Below, in pieces: positions 29,355-43,381 of a DNA stretch of 64,000 nt (position 1 is the first letter of the stretch; each line of letters begins with the position of its first letter). The notes under the pieces were generated by a model, which was not told the DNA's origin, made no database searches, and saw only the letters and a list, made by a program, of their open reading frames with translations. This DNA comes from JADLHS01 sp020848635 (GTDB lineage Bacteria; Verrucomicrobiota; Verrucomicrobiia; Limisphaerales; JADLHS01): NCBI GenBank assembly GCA_037044975.1, contig JBAOIL010000039.1, positions 558,001-622,000 on the forward strand. The letters run 5' to 3'. Position numbers and translations under genes: made by a program.

Positions 29355-30079
29355 TGGAACCGCACGCCAGAGCCAATCCGACGGTCATCACCGATTTCTC
29401 GGTGACGCCCCACGACGACCAACCGGCGGAAGTCTCCGATTGCTGGAATCAGATTGGCGTGAGCGGAAACCAAACTTGCCGCGAACTGTCGCGGCACATT
29501 CATTGCCAAAACTGCCCCGTTTATTCCGCCGCCGCCGTCCAGTTACTTGATCGCCCGCTCAGCGCGGAGGATCGCCGCGCCTGGACCGAACATTACGCCC
29601 ACGAGAAGCCGCTCGCGGCCCCCGCCAAAACCTCTGCGCTTCTGTTCCGCCTGGACGGGGAATGGCTCGCACTCCCCACCACGGCGTTTCAGGAAATTAC
29701 CGAGCGCCGCGTCGTCCACAGCCTGCCCCACCGGCGCCTGGCGATAGTCCTTGGTCTGGTCAACGTGCGCGGAGAATTGCTCATCTGCGCCTCGCTCGCC
29801 CGTCTGCTTGGCCTCGAATTCCGCCCGCCCGCCAAGCCTGTGCGCGCCGTGTTCGATCGCCTGCTGGTCGCGGACTGGAACGGCGAGCGCTTTGCATTCC
29901 CGGTGGATGAGGTTCACGGCGTGCATCGGTTTCATCAGAGCGACCTGCGCAAACCGCCCGCCACCATTGCGCGCTCCGGCCTGAACTGCGCCCGAGGGGT
30001 GTTTCCCTGGCGCAACTTCGCGGTGGGTTTTCTGGATGCCGACGCCGTGTTCGCCGCGCTCAACCGCAATCTCGCGTGA
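29354..30079 (+). CDS. wspD: WspD-like second CheW coupling protein
   Basis: 241 residues from ATG 29354 (a GTG one codon earlier is possible). An N-terminal segment with cysteines (CWNQIGVSGNQTCRELSRHIHCQNCPVYSAAAVQLLDR) precedes a CheW domain (SALLFRLDGEWLALPTTAFQEITERRVVHSLPHRR ... VLGLVNVRGELLICASL). The HCQNCPVYSAAA signature is characteristic of WspD and distinguishes it from ordinary CheW. It overlaps wspC by 1 base and wspE by 4 bases. Confidence 0.92.
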   Translation: MEPHARANPTVITDFSVTPHDDQPAEVSDCWNQIGVSGNQTCRELSRHIHCQNCPVYSAAAVQLLDRPLSAEDRRAWTEHYAHEKPLAAPAKTSALLFRLDGEWLALPTTAFQEITERRVVHSLPHRRLAIVLGLVNVRGELLICASLARLLGLEFRPPAKPVRAVFDRLLVADWNGERFAFPVDEVHGVHRFHQSDLRKPPATIARSGLNCARGVFPWRNFAVGFLDADAVFAALNRNLA

Positions 30080-32394
30080 ACAAGCGCCTACACGAGAATC
30101 CCCGCGAGCTGTCCATGCAGGAATTATTTCGCGTGGAAGCGGAAAATCAGACCGCGCTGCTCACCAGCGGCCTGTTGGAACTGGAACGCGCGCCTGCTTC
30201 GCCCGCGCAACTCGAAGCCCTCATGCGGGCCGCGCACTCGCTCAAAGGGGCCGCCCGCATTGTCAATCTACTCCCGGCTGTCCACATCGCCCACGCCATG
30301 GAGGATTGTTTCGTCGCCGCGCAAACGGGCCGGCTCGTCCTGACACAGCGCCACGTTGACTTGCTTCTGCGCGGCGTGGATTGGCTCGCCGGGGTGGCCA
30401 AGCACGACGAAGTTTCCATCCTGCGGTGGCAGGCCGATCAGGGTGCGGACTGTGACACCTGGTTGCGCACCGTTGGCACCTTCCTGACGCCGGCGCATTC
30501 CTTGCCCGCCGCGAATAGCGAGCCCTCCCTTGCGCAGGCAGGCCCAGAATTTACGCGGCCCGCCCGCGCGCCAGGGAGTCCTGCCAGCGTCGGCAGCGTG
30601 GCCCTCCAACCCAGCGAAAACCATCCGCCGGTTACCGCCGAAACCGACGCTGGCGACCGCGTCCTGCACCTGACCGCCGAGAATCTTAATCGCCTGCTGG
30701 GGCTCGCTGGTGAGGCGCTCGTTGAATCACGCTGGTTGCGGCCGTTTGCGGAATCCCTGCAACGCCTCAAACGCATGCAGACGGATTTGGAACGCACGCT
30801 CGATGAGTTGCGCCAATCGTACAGCGACGAACGCCGCGCGCCACCAACACGGGAAACGATCAACGGTCTGTATCAACAAGTCACTGAGGCACAGCAGCAT
30901 CTCAACGGTCGTTTGCTGGAACTGGATTTGTACGATCGGCGCGCGGCCAGCCTGTCCAACCGGCTTTACCTCGAAGTGCTGCGCACGCGCATGCGGCCCT
31001 TTGCCGACGGCGTCCAACGTTTTCCGCGCATGGTGCGGGACCTGGCCCGCGCCCTGGGCAAAGAGGTCCGGCTGGAAATCCTGGGCGAAAGCACGCAGGT
31101 GGATCGCGATATTCTCGGTCGCCTGGAAGCCCCGCTCGCCCACCTGCTCCGCAACGCGGTGGATCATGGCTGCGAATTCCCCGACGCGCGGCGCCGCGCC
31201 GGTAAACCAACCGAAGCCACCATTCGCCTCGAAGCCCGGCACAGCGCCGGCATGCTGCAAGTCATCGTGGCCGATGACGGGGCGGGACTGGACCTCGACC
31301 AACTCCGGCGCGCGATCGCGGAACGACAACTGACCACGCCCGCGGTGGCGGAAAAAATGAACGAGGGAGAGTTGCTGCAATTCCTATTTCTCCCCGGCTT
31401 TACCCTGCGGGACCAGGTGACGGAGTTTTCCGGTCGCGGCGTGGGTCTCGACATCGTTCAGACCATGACCCGCAGTGTCCGCGGCGGGGTGCGGGTAACG
31501 AACCAGGCGGGGAACGGCATGCGGTTTCAGTTGCAATTGCCGCTTACCCTCTCCGTCCTGCGCACCCTCCTCGTCGAAATCGGGGGCGAGCCCTATGCGT
31601 TTCCCCTGGCCCAGATCGCCAGCACCCTCATACTGCCACGACCCCGCATCGAAACGCTCGAAGGCCGGCATCACTTCCGACTGGCGGATCAACACGTCGG
31701 ACTGCTCGCGGCGCACCAGGTGTTCGAGTGTCCGGAGGTGATCCTCCCCGACCCTGATCTGCCCATCGTGGTCATCGGCGATCACAGCTGCCGTTACGGC
31801 TTGCTTGTGGACCGTTTCCTTGGCGAACGCGAACTGGTGGTACAACCGCTCGATCCGCGCCTGGGCAAAATCAAGGACATTAGCGCGGCCGCGTTGATGG
31901 AGGATGGCGCCCCGGTGTTGATCGTGGACGTGGACGATCTGCTGCGCTCGATCGAAAAGCTAGTCACCAGCGGGGCGCTGGAAAATGTGGCTCGCAGCGT
32001 GTTGGCCGCCCCCGTCCCGCCGCGGAAACGCGTGCTCGTGGTGGACGACTCGCTCACGGTGCGGGAATTGGAACGGAAATTACTGGAAAGCGCCGGCTAT
32101 ACCACAGAGGTGGCGGTGGATGGTATGGACGGTTGGAACGCGGTCCGCGGGGGCGGGTTTGACCTGGTGATCACCGACGTGGACATGCCCCGGCTCGACG
32201 GCATCGAACTCGCCATCCTCATTAAACAAGACGCCCGACTGAAAGCGCTGCCGGTTATGATTGTCTCTTACAAAGACCGGGAGACGGATCGCCTGCGCGG
32301 TTTGGAAGCCGGGGCCGACTATTATCTGACCAAAGGCAGTTTCCATGATGAAACCCTGCTGCGCGGGGTGGTGGATTTGATTGGCGAAGCCTAA
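30076..32394 (+). CDS. wspE: WspE-like hybrid CheA histidine kinase-response regulator
   Basis: 772 residues from GTG 30076. Domain order: HPt with phosphoacceptor His54 (RAAHSLKGAARIVNLL), a proline-rich linker in place of a CheY-binding P2 domain, dimerisation helices (~200-290), HATPase (HLLRNAVDHGCEFPDARRR, VADDGAGLDLDQLRR, GRGVGLDIVQTMTRSVRGG), a CheW-like regulatory domain (~490-610) and a C-terminal receiver (RVLVVDDSLTVRELERKLLESAGY, VITDVDMPRLDGIELA). This is the WspE architecture. It should phosphorylate WspF and the receiver of the last operon gene. It is followed by a 98-base gap before wspF. Confidence 0.94.
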   Translation: MNKRLHENPRELSMQELFRVEAENQTALLTSGLLELERAPASPAQLEALMRAAHSLKGAARIVNLLPAVHIAHAMEDCFVAAQTGRLVLTQRHVDLLLRGVDWLAGVAKHDEVSILRWQADQGADCDTWLRTVGTFLTPAHSLPAANSEPSLAQAGPEFTRPARAPGSPASVGSVALQPSENHPPVTAETDAGDRVLHLTAENLNRLLGLAGEALVESRWLRPFAESLQRLKRMQTDLERTLDELRQSYSDERRAPPTRETINGLYQQVTEAQQHLNGRLLELDLYDRRAASLSNRLYLEVLRTRMRPFADGVQRFPRMVRDLARALGKEVRLEILGESTQVDRDILGRLEAPLAHLLRNAVDHGCEFPDARRRAGKPTEATIRLEARHSAGMLQVIVADDGAGLDLDQLRRAIAERQLTTPAVAEKMNEGELLQFLFLPGFTLRDQVTEFSGRGVGLDIVQTMTRSVRGGVRVTNQAGNGMRFQLQLPLTLSVLRTLLVEIGGEPYAFPLAQIASTLILPRPRIETLEGRHHFRLADQHVGLLAAHQVFECPEVILPDPDLPIVVIGDHSCRYGLLVDRFLGERELVVQPLDPRLGKIKDISAAALMEDGAPVLIVDVDDLLRSIEKLVTSGALENVARSVLAAPVPPRKRVLVVDDSLTVRELERKLLESAGYTTEVAVDGMDGWNAVRGGGFDLVITDVDMPRLDGIELAILIKQDARLKALPVMIVSYKDRETDRLRGLEAGADYYLTKGSFHDETLLRGVVDLIGEA

Positions 32395-32492
32395 ACCATG
32401 CAAAATGAAGCATTACAACGAAAGGCCAGCCCGGTGTGGGTTGATTGGTTGTTCATTTTGAGTTTAGCCGGCTTAAGTTTCGCATATCGAAC

Positions 32493-33497
32493 ATGAAAAT
32501 CGGCATCGTCAACGTTGGGGTGCTGGCCGCGGAGGCCATCCGCCGCGTGATCGTGCGCAGCGGCAAACATGACGTGGCCTGGATCGCCCGGGATGGCGCG
32601 GAAGCAGTCGCACGGTGCCACCGCGACCGGCCGGATCTGGTGTTGATGGACTTGTTCATGCCGCGCTTGGACGGCGTGGAGGCGACGCGCCAAATCATGG
32701 CGCAAACGCCGTGCGCCGTCATTGTAGTCACCGCGAAGGCCGAGGATCATCCGGGGAAGATTTTTGAGGCGATGGGGGCGGGGGCGCTCGACGTCGTGAA
32801 CCTCCCCGTGCTCAGCGACGCCGCCCCGCTCGAAAGCGCGCAGGCGTTACTGGCGAAAATTGAAATCATCAGCCGGCTGATCGGGTCGGAACCTCCACCG
32901 GCATCCCCACCCGCGCCAACGAAGTTGCCTTCCGAAGGCCTCGTCGCCATTGGCGCCAGCGCCGGCGGGCCGACCGCGCTGGCCGCGATCCTGGCCGCCC
33001 TGCCGGCCCATTTTCCCGCCGCCGTGGTCATTGTGCAGCACTTGGACAAACAATTTGCGCCGGGCCTGACCGCGTGGTTCAGCACCCGCACCAAGCTGCC
33101 GGTGCGCGTGGCCCAGGAAGGCGACCGCATTGAATCGGGAACGGTTTTCCTTGCGGGCGGCGATCAGCATTTGATCTTGTCCGGCCCGCGGCAACTCGGC
33201 TACGCCGCCCAGCCCGGCGAGGCTTCCTACTGTCCGTCGGTGGATGTTTTCTTTCGGAGCGTGGTGCGCCAGTGGCGAGGCGCGGTGGTGGGGGTAATCC
33301 TCACCGGGATGGGCCGTGACGGAGCGGAGGGACTTAAACTCCTGCGCAATGCTGGACATCCCACCATAGCCCAGGACAAAAACACCAGCGCCGTCTACGG
33401 GATGCCCCGGGCCGCCGCCGACCTGGACGCCGCCAAGGAAATTTTAGCGCTGGACAAAATCGGCCCGCGCCTCACGAATATGTTCCGACTGAAATAA
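32493..33497 (+). CDS. wspF: WspF-like CheB methylesterase with altered receiver pocket
   Basis: 334 residues from ATG 32493. Receiver with phosphoacceptor Asp53 (DLVLMDLFMPRLDG) and a CheB esterase with the Ser156-His183-Asp276 triad (GASAGGP, QHLDKQFAP, GMGRDGAEG). It removes WspA methyl groups and damps signalling; loss of WspF locks Pseudomonas Wsp on. The N-terminus reads MKIGIVNVGVLAAEA: the acidic residue(s) that normally hold magnesium after the first beta strand are absent, where WspF as I remember it has one Asp (IVND). So phosphorylation control may be weak. The start is clear because the receiver begins at once. Confidence 0.92.
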   Translation: MKIGIVNVGVLAAEAIRRVIVRSGKHDVAWIARDGAEAVARCHRDRPDLVLMDLFMPRLDGVEATRQIMAQTPCAVIVVTAKAEDHPGKIFEAMGAGALDVVNLPVLSDAAPLESAQALLAKIEIISRLIGSEPPPASPPAPTKLPSEGLVAIGASAGGPTALAAILAALPAHFPAAVVIVQHLDKQFAPGLTAWFSTRTKLPVRVAQEGDRIESGTVFLAGGDQHLILSGPRQLGYAAQPGEASYCPSVDVFFRSVVRQWRGAVVGVILTGMGRDGAEGLKLLRNAGHPTIAQDKNTSAVYGMPRAAADLDAAKEILALDKIGPRLTNMFRLK

Positions 33498-33504
33498 CAA
33501 CACC

Positions 33505-36135
<2,631 letters not shown>

Positions 36136-36217
36136 TCCATGACGGGCGGCGTTCCGGCGAGTTTCCGCTTCGATGTTCGAGGCTGGCGGTTCCGGGTAGG
36201 CTGATTACCTTGGGCGC

Positions 36218-37186
36218 ATGCTTATCCGGCCCCAACATCTTTCGCCCGGCGCCACGCTCGGCCTCATCGCCCCCGCCAGCGCGCCGCCCGATCCTCGGAC
36301 CATTGATCGCTCGATTGGGGTTCTCGAACAACTCGGCTTCAAGGTCAAACTCGCGCCCAACGTCCGCAGCCGCCACGGCTACCTGGCCGGAACGGATCGG
36401 GACCGCGCAAACGACCTGATGCAAATGTTCAGGGACCGCCGCGTCGACGGCATTCTCTGCGTGCGCGGCGGCTACGGCACAGCCCGCCTGCTGCCTTTGC
36501 TCGACTATGGCGTCATCCGCGACCACGCAAAAGTCTTCGTCGGCTACAGCGACATCACCTCGCTGCACTGCGCGTTTCTGACCAAGGCAAATCTGATCTC
36601 CTTCCATGGCCCGATGCTGAATTCCGATCTCAACAGCGCGGAACTGCCGGACTTTACGCGGCAAAGCTTTTTGCGAGCCCTTTCCCGCCCCCTCACGCTA
36701 GGGGAGCGATCACCGGTCAGCATCTCGCAGGGTTATCGTCGCAAGACCGTGAAAATTCTGCGCGGCGGGGTGGCGCGTGGGCAACTCATCGGGGGCAATC
36801 TCACCCTGCTCGGCACCACCATCGGCACGCCGTGGCAACCCCCGTTCCGGGATCGCATTCTATTTCTGGAAGACCTGAGCGAGCAACCCTATCGCTTCGA
36901 CCGCATGCTCACGCATCTCCTCAACTGCGGCTTGCTGCAGCAGGTGGCCGGCATCGCGATCGGACTCAATGCCGATTGCGAGGATCCGAGAGCGAAACGA
37001 GCCAAAGAGTACCGCCAGACTTTGGAAGATGTGTTGAAGGAACGGTTGCTCCCGCTGAAAATCCCCGTGGTCACGGGCTTGCCCTTCGGTCACGTACCGC
37101 ATAACGCAACCCTGCCCGTGGGCGCGCAAGTCACCCTCGACGCCGAGCGTGGCGATCTGCTGATCTCCCAACCGATTGTATCCTAA
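36218..37186 (+). CDS. ldcA: LD-carboxypeptidase (S66)
   Basis: 322 residues from ATG 36218, no signal peptide. It has the S66 motifs: IAPASAPPDPRTIDRSIGVLEQLGF, CVRGGYGTARLLPLLDY, FVGYSDITSLHCAF (nucleophile Ser in GYSDIT), LIGGNLTLLGTTIGTPW, ILFLEDLSEQPYRFDRML (Glu) and GLPFGHVPHNATLPVG (His). It releases the terminal D-Ala from L-D-linked tetrapeptides during cytoplasmic peptidoglycan recycling. It follows the Wsp operon after 82 bases and may be partly co-transcribed, but its role is unrelated. It converges with aceE, overlapping by 4 bases. Confidence 0.93.
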   Translation: MLIRPQHLSPGATLGLIAPASAPPDPRTIDRSIGVLEQLGFKVKLAPNVRSRHGYLAGTDRDRANDLMQMFRDRRVDGILCVRGGYGTARLLPLLDYGVIRDHAKVFVGYSDITSLHCAFLTKANLISFHGPMLNSDLNSAELPDFTRQSFLRALSRPLTLGERSPVSISQGYRRKTVKILRGGVARGQLIGGNLTLLGTTIGTPWQPPFRDRILFLEDLSEQPYRFDRMLTHLLNCGLLQQVAGIAIGLNADCEDPRAKRAKEYRQTLEDVLKERLLPLKIPVVTGLPFGHVPHNATLPVGAQVTLDAERGDLLISQPIVS

Positions 37187-39891
37187 ACAATCTGCGGCTG
37201 CACTTTCTCAGGGTCCACACCCAAGTCCTTGATCGCTTTGGCGACGACTTCCCGTTCGATCTCGCCGCGCTGCGCCAGCGCGTAGAGCGTGCCGATCACG
37301 GTGCTTTCCGTGTCCACCTGGAAGAAGCGGCGCAACCGAGCGCGTGTATCGCTGCGGCCGAAACCGTCCGTGCCCAACGTCATCAAACCTCCCGGCACCC
37401 AAGGCGCGATCTGGTCCGGCACGGTGCGGATGTTATCGGACACGGCCACGAACGCGCCTTTTTCGCGCGCCAGCAACTGCTCGACATGGGATTTTTTCGA
37501 CGCTTGGGTCGGATGCAGCATGTTCCAGCGCTGGCAGCGAATGGCCTCCATGCGCAGCAGCTTGTAACTCGTGGCGCTCCACACATCGGCGGACACGCCG
37601 TAGCGTTCCGCGAGAATTTCCTGCGCCTGGAGCGCGGAGTTGATGATCGGACCGCTCCCAAGAATGTGGGCTTTGAGCTTCTTCTTTTCCGCGCCGGCTT
37701 TGAATTTATACAGCCCCTTCAAGATGCCGTCCTCGACGCCTTCGGGCATCGGCGGCATGACGTGGTTCTCGTTGTAGAGGGTGAGATAATAAAAAACATC
37801 TTCGCCTTCGACAAACATGCGGCGCAAACCGTCCGTGATGATGACGGCGATTTCGTAGCCGAACGCCGGGTCGTACGCCAGCACAGTGGGAATCGTGCTT
37901 GCGTGCAGCAAACTGTGACCGTCCTGGTGTTGCAGGCCCTCGCCATTGAGCGTGGTGCGGCCCGAAGTGGCGCCGAGCATGAAACCCTTGGCCTTGATGT
38001 CGCCCGCGAGCCACATCAAATCACCGATGCGCTGCGGCCCGAACATGGAATAATAGATGTAAAACGGAATCATCGGCACGCCATGGGTCGCGTAGGCCGT
38101 GCCCGCCGCGATGAACGACGCCATCGAACCCGCCTCGGTAATGCCCTCTTCGAGAATCTGACCGTCCTTTGCTTCGTGGTAGAACGACAACGTCTTGCGG
38201 TCGACCGGCTCGTAAAGCTGCCCTTTTGATGAATAGATTCCGATTTCCCGAAACAAAGGATCCAGCCCGAACGTCCGTGCTTCATCCGGGATGATGGGCA
38301 CGAGATTCTTGCGCACGCCCTTATGTTGCAGCAACAGACTGAATAGCCGGCCAAACGCCATGGTCGTTGAGATTTCGCGCGTGGAGCCTCGGAAAAATTC
38401 CGCAAAATGATTCAACGCTGGCACTTCCAGTTTCACCGGCTCGACCGTGCGCGCCGGCACGAATCCGCCCAGGGCGCGGCGGCGTTCGAGCAAATACTTG
38501 ATCTCCGGACTGTCGGCGGGCGGACGATAGAACGGCGTTTCCGCAATCACGTCATCGCTGACGGGGATGTTGAAGCGTTCGCGAAATTCGCGCAGCTCCT
38601 TTTCGTTCATCTTCTTCTGCTGGTGCGAAATGTTGCGACCCTCGCCCGCTTCGCCCAGGCCGTAACCCTTCACGGTTTTGGCCAGAATCACCGTGGGCTG
38701 ACCCTGATGTTCGGTGGCGGCCTTGTACGCGGCATAAACCTTCCGTGTGTCGTGGCCCCCGCGTAGCAACTTGCGAATCTGCTCATCGGTGAGGTGCTGC
38801 ACGAGCTTGAGGAGCTCGGGATATTTGCCGAAGAAATGTTTCCGCGTGTAGCTGCCCGGCTCGACGACGTACTTCTGGTAATCGCCGTCCACTGCCTCTT
38901 CCATCCGCTTGAGCAGCAGCCCACTCTTATCGCGCGCGAGCAAATCATCCCAATCGGACCCCCAAACCACCTTGATGACGTTCCAGCCGGCACCACGGAA
39001 CAGCGCTTCCAACTCCTGAATAATTTTCCCGTTGCCGCGCACCGGGCCGTCCAAACGCTGGAGGTTGCAATTGATGACCCAGACGAGGTTGTCGAGGTTT
39101 TCGCGCGCAGCAAGCGTGAGCGAACCCAGCGTCTCCGGCTCGTCGCTTTCGCCATCGCCAATGAAGCACCAGACCTTCGGATCGTGATCGCCGATGAATT
39201 TGCGGGCTTGCAAGTAGCGATTGAACCGCGCCTGGTAGATGGACATGATCGGGCCCAGCCCCATCGAAACCGTCGGGAACTGCCAGAAATCCGGCATCAG
39301 ATACGGATGCGGATACGACGAGAGCCCGCCGCCCTCCGCGAGTTCCTGGCGGAAATTCTGTAGGTGCAGCTCGGTCAAGCGCCCCTCAAGAAACGCCCGG
39401 GCGTAAACGCCCGGCGCGGCGTGACCTTGAAAATAGACCGCGTCGCCCGGGAAATCTTCGGTTCGGCCGCGGAAGAAATGATTAAACGCCACCTCGTAAA
39501 GTGTCGCCGCCGAAGCATACGTTGAGATATGCCCACCCACGTTCGTGGTATGGTTGGCCTTCACGACCATCGCCATGGCGTTCCAGCGCATCAGGCTCTT
39601 CAGACGTACCTCCGTTTTCCAATCGCCGGGATACTCCGGCTGCTGCTCGACGGGGATGGTGTTGGCGTAGGGGGTGTTGAAGCCGCGCGGCAATTCGTGC
39701 TGGTTGGCACGCAACCGGTCGGCAAGTTGTTCCAGCAATTGCGCCGTGCGCTCCGGTCCCTGGCTGGCGATGGCCAGGTCAAAGACCGATTGGACGGAGT
39801 TGGCGAGCTTGTCGCCCTTGGCCCCATTCGCACCCCCGTCCGGCAGGGCCGACGCGCGCGAACCGTAAACTTCTTTTTTCTCAGGTTTCAC
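37183..39891 (-). CDS. aceE: pyruvate dehydrogenase E1 component, homodimeric type
   Basis: 902 residues from GTG 39891 (VKPEKKEVYGSRAS); a longer TTG/ATG reading to 39972 adds a leader unlike the family. It decarboxylates pyruvate with thiamine diphosphate and passes acetyl to lipoyl-E2. Thiamine-binding motif GDGESDEPETLGSLTLAARENLDNLVWVINCN; NHTTNVGGHISTYASAATLYEVAFNHFFRG and IPFYIYYSMFGPQRIGDLMWLAGD are typical of the AceE type. The E2 and E3 genes are not in the window, so this is a stand-alone E1 locus. It diverges from the lipoate ligase gene 124 bases away, which serves the same complex. Confidence 0.96.
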   Translation of the reverse strand: MKPEKKEVYGSRASALPDGGANGAKGDKLANSVQSVFDLAIASQGPERTAQLLEQLADRLRANQHELPRGFNTPYANTIPVEQQPEYPGDWKTEVRLKSLMRWNAMAMVVKANHTTNVGGHISTYASAATLYEVAFNHFFRGRTEDFPGDAVYFQGHAAPGVYARAFLEGRLTELHLQNFRQELAEGGGLSSYPHPYLMPDFWQFPTVSMGLGPIMSIYQARFNRYLQARKFIGDHDPKVWCFIGDGESDEPETLGSLTLAARENLDNLVWVINCNLQRLDGPVRGNGKIIQELEALFRGAGWNVIKVVWGSDWDDLLARDKSGLLLKRMEEAVDGDYQKYVVEPGSYTRKHFFGKYPELLKLVQHLTDEQIRKLLRGGHDTRKVYAAYKAATEHQGQPTVILAKTVKGYGLGEAGEGRNISHQQKKMNEKELREFRERFNIPVSDDVIAETPFYRPPADSPEIKYLLERRRALGGFVPARTVEPVKLEVPALNHFAEFFRGSTREISTTMAFGRLFSLLLQHKGVRKNLVPIIPDEARTFGLDPLFREIGIYSSKGQLYEPVDRKTLSFYHEAKDGQILEEGITEAGSMASFIAAGTAYATHGVPMIPFYIYYSMFGPQRIGDLMWLAGDIKAKGFMLGATSGRTTLNGEGLQHQDGHSLLHASTIPTVLAYDPAFGYEIAVIITDGLRRMFVEGEDVFYYLTLYNENHVMPPMPEGVEDGILKGLYKFKAGAEKKKLKAHILGSGPIINSALQAQEILAERYGVSADVWSATSYKLLRMEAIRCQRWNMLHPTQASKKSHVEQLLAREKGAFVAVSDNIRTVPDQIAPWVPGGLMTLGTDGFGRSDTRARLRRFFQVDTESTVIGTLYALAQRGEIEREVVAKAIKDLGVDPEKVQPQIV

Positions 39892-40015
39892 TGTGTTACT
39901 CAATTCCAAGGTGTTCGCCGGGATTAGGAAGAGCAGGTTGCGCCCCCGGCTAGAGCGGCAGATTAAACCCAAAGTGGCCGCCGAACGCCAGCGAAATTAG
40001 CACCCAACAACGCGC

Positions 40016-40753
40016 ATGAAACTCCTCGACCTCACCCTGCCCTCGCCCGCTGAAAACCTGGCGGGCGATGAAGCCTTGTTGGCGACCGCCGAGGCGGGGG
40101 CCGGCGGCGAAGTCCTGCGCTTCTGGGAATCACCCAAGCCCTTCGTCGTCGTCGGCTACGCGAACAAGGTGGCCAGCGAAGTCAACGTGGCGACGTGCGC
40201 CGCCCGGGGGATTCCGATCCTGCGCCGCTGCTCGGGCGGCGGCACGGTGGTGCAAGGCCCGGGTTGCTTGAACTACGCACTCATCCTGCGCATTCAGGCG
40301 GACCGTCCAACCGGCAGCATCAGCACGGCGAACCAGTTCATCATGGAACGCAATCGCGCGGCCCTCGCTCACGCGGCTTCCGCCTTGCTCCATCCGCCGT
40401 CCGAATTTCGGGTCCAGGGTCATACTGACCTCACGCTCGACGGCCTGAAGTTTTCGGGCAATGCCCAGCGCCGGCATCGCCAGTTTCTGCTTTTTCATGG
40501 AACGCTGCTCCTGGATTTCGATCTGTCCCTCGTGAGCGAACTCCTGCTGATGCCGACGCTCCAACCCACCTACCGCGACCGCCGCAACCACGATCACTTT
40601 CTCACGCAGTTGCCCGTTTCGCGCGACCAGGCAAAAACCGCTCTCGTACACGCCTGGCAGGCAGACGCACCGCTGAGCGATTTGCCCCCGCTCCGCATCC
40701 GCGAGCTGGTTGCCGAAAAATACTCGCGCGCGGAGTGGAATTTCAAATTCTAA
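40016..40753 (+). CDS. lplA: lipoate-protein ligase A-type protein
   Basis: 245 residues from ATG 40016. BPL/LplA/LipB catalytic domain: AENLAGDEALLATAE, LRFWESPKPFVVVGYANKVASEVN, IPILRRCSGGGTVVQGPGCLNYAL (substrate loop) and LTLDGLKFSGNAQRRHRQFLLFHGTLL (catalytic Lys in GLKFSGNA). It attaches lipoate (or octanoate) to lipoyl domains of 2-oxoacid dehydrogenase E2 proteins. It lacks the separate C-terminal accessory domain of E. coli LplA, so it may be a one-domain ligase or an octanoyl transferase (LipM type). It diverges from aceE. Confidence 0.87.
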   Translation: MKLLDLTLPSPAENLAGDEALLATAEAGAGGEVLRFWESPKPFVVVGYANKVASEVNVATCAARGIPILRRCSGGGTVVQGPGCLNYALILRIQADRPTGSISTANQFIMERNRAALAHAASALLHPPSEFRVQGHTDLTLDGLKFSGNAQRRHRQFLLFHGTLLLDFDLSLVSELLLMPTLQPTYRDRRNHDHFLTQLPVSRDQAKTALVHAWQADAPLSDLPPLRIRELVAEKYSRAEWNFKF

Positions 40754-40779
40754 CGCCAGCCAGCGGGCCGTTCATTTTC

Positions 40780-40812
40780 GGCCGACGTCCTGTTGGCAAT
40801 TAGCCGTCGGCC
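40780..40812. terminator. possible bidirectional hairpin between lplA and acs
   Basis: Perfect 8-base arms GGCCGACG (40780-40787) and CGTCGGCC (40805-40812) with a 17-base loop lie in the 103-base gap between two convergent genes. No clear T-run is present, so this is a weak terminator call. Confidence 0.35.
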
Positions 40813-40856
40813 AGAGACCCGTTGGATGATAGACGTCGTATGTTCTCGCTTTGGCG

Positions 40857-42839
<1,983 letters not shown>

Positions 42840-42976
42840 AATGAGTTGGTTATTCGGTTGCGGCGGTAATTTCCACAAAATCAGCGCGCGGTGTCAATCG
42901 TCGGGAGCGCCAAATCTTCTTTGGCAAGCAGGCGGAGCAACCATTCCGACCGCGCGATTTTGCGGGTCCCGGTGAA

Positions 42977-43279
42977 TTAATCGCCCAACAAATTCCTCAA
43001 CTGGTTGCGGGCCTTGTCGGCGCGGAACTTCTCCTCCGCGGGAGCGACAAATACCCGGCGGGCCAGTTCGAACCATTCGCAATAATTCGCGTGTTGCTTT
43101 TCCTCGACGGGATCGGCCCGGCGATCGCGACATTGGTAGGCCACGGTGCGATCATAGCTCGCGCAGTTCAGGCAGACCTTGAGGTCCGCGCCGCAGTCGC
43201 ACGTTTCGGATCGGCCCGGCGAACTCCGATTCTTGTATTCCGTTCCACACTTCCAGCAGTGCCGTGTCCCTACGCTCAT
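42977..43279 (-). CDS. small cysteine-rich zinc-ribbon-like protein
   Basis: 100 residues from ATG 43279. Cysteine pairs at the N-terminus (CWKCG, then CDCGADLKVCLNCASYD) followed by YQCRDRRADPVEEKQHANYCEWFELA. The pattern of a rubredoxin-like knuckle plus CxxC and a 'QCR ... NYCEWF' tail is one I know from widespread uncharacterised bacterial proteins. It probably binds one or two zinc ions; function unknown. It diverges from the dehydrogenase gene at 43382 and lies downstream of nothing obvious. Confidence 0.75.
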   Translation of the reverse strand: MSVGTRHCWKCGTEYKNRSSPGRSETCDCGADLKVCLNCASYDRTVAYQCRDRRADPVEEKQHANYCEWFELARRVFVAPAEEKFRADKARNQLRNLLGD

Positions 43280-43381
43280 ACTTCCAATTTACAATATCCC
43301 GCGCTCCAGCCAAGCAATTCACACCCGCCAACTTGATTAGATTGAGTAGCGAGAGGTCAGACTGGTCATTATGCTCCGGTC

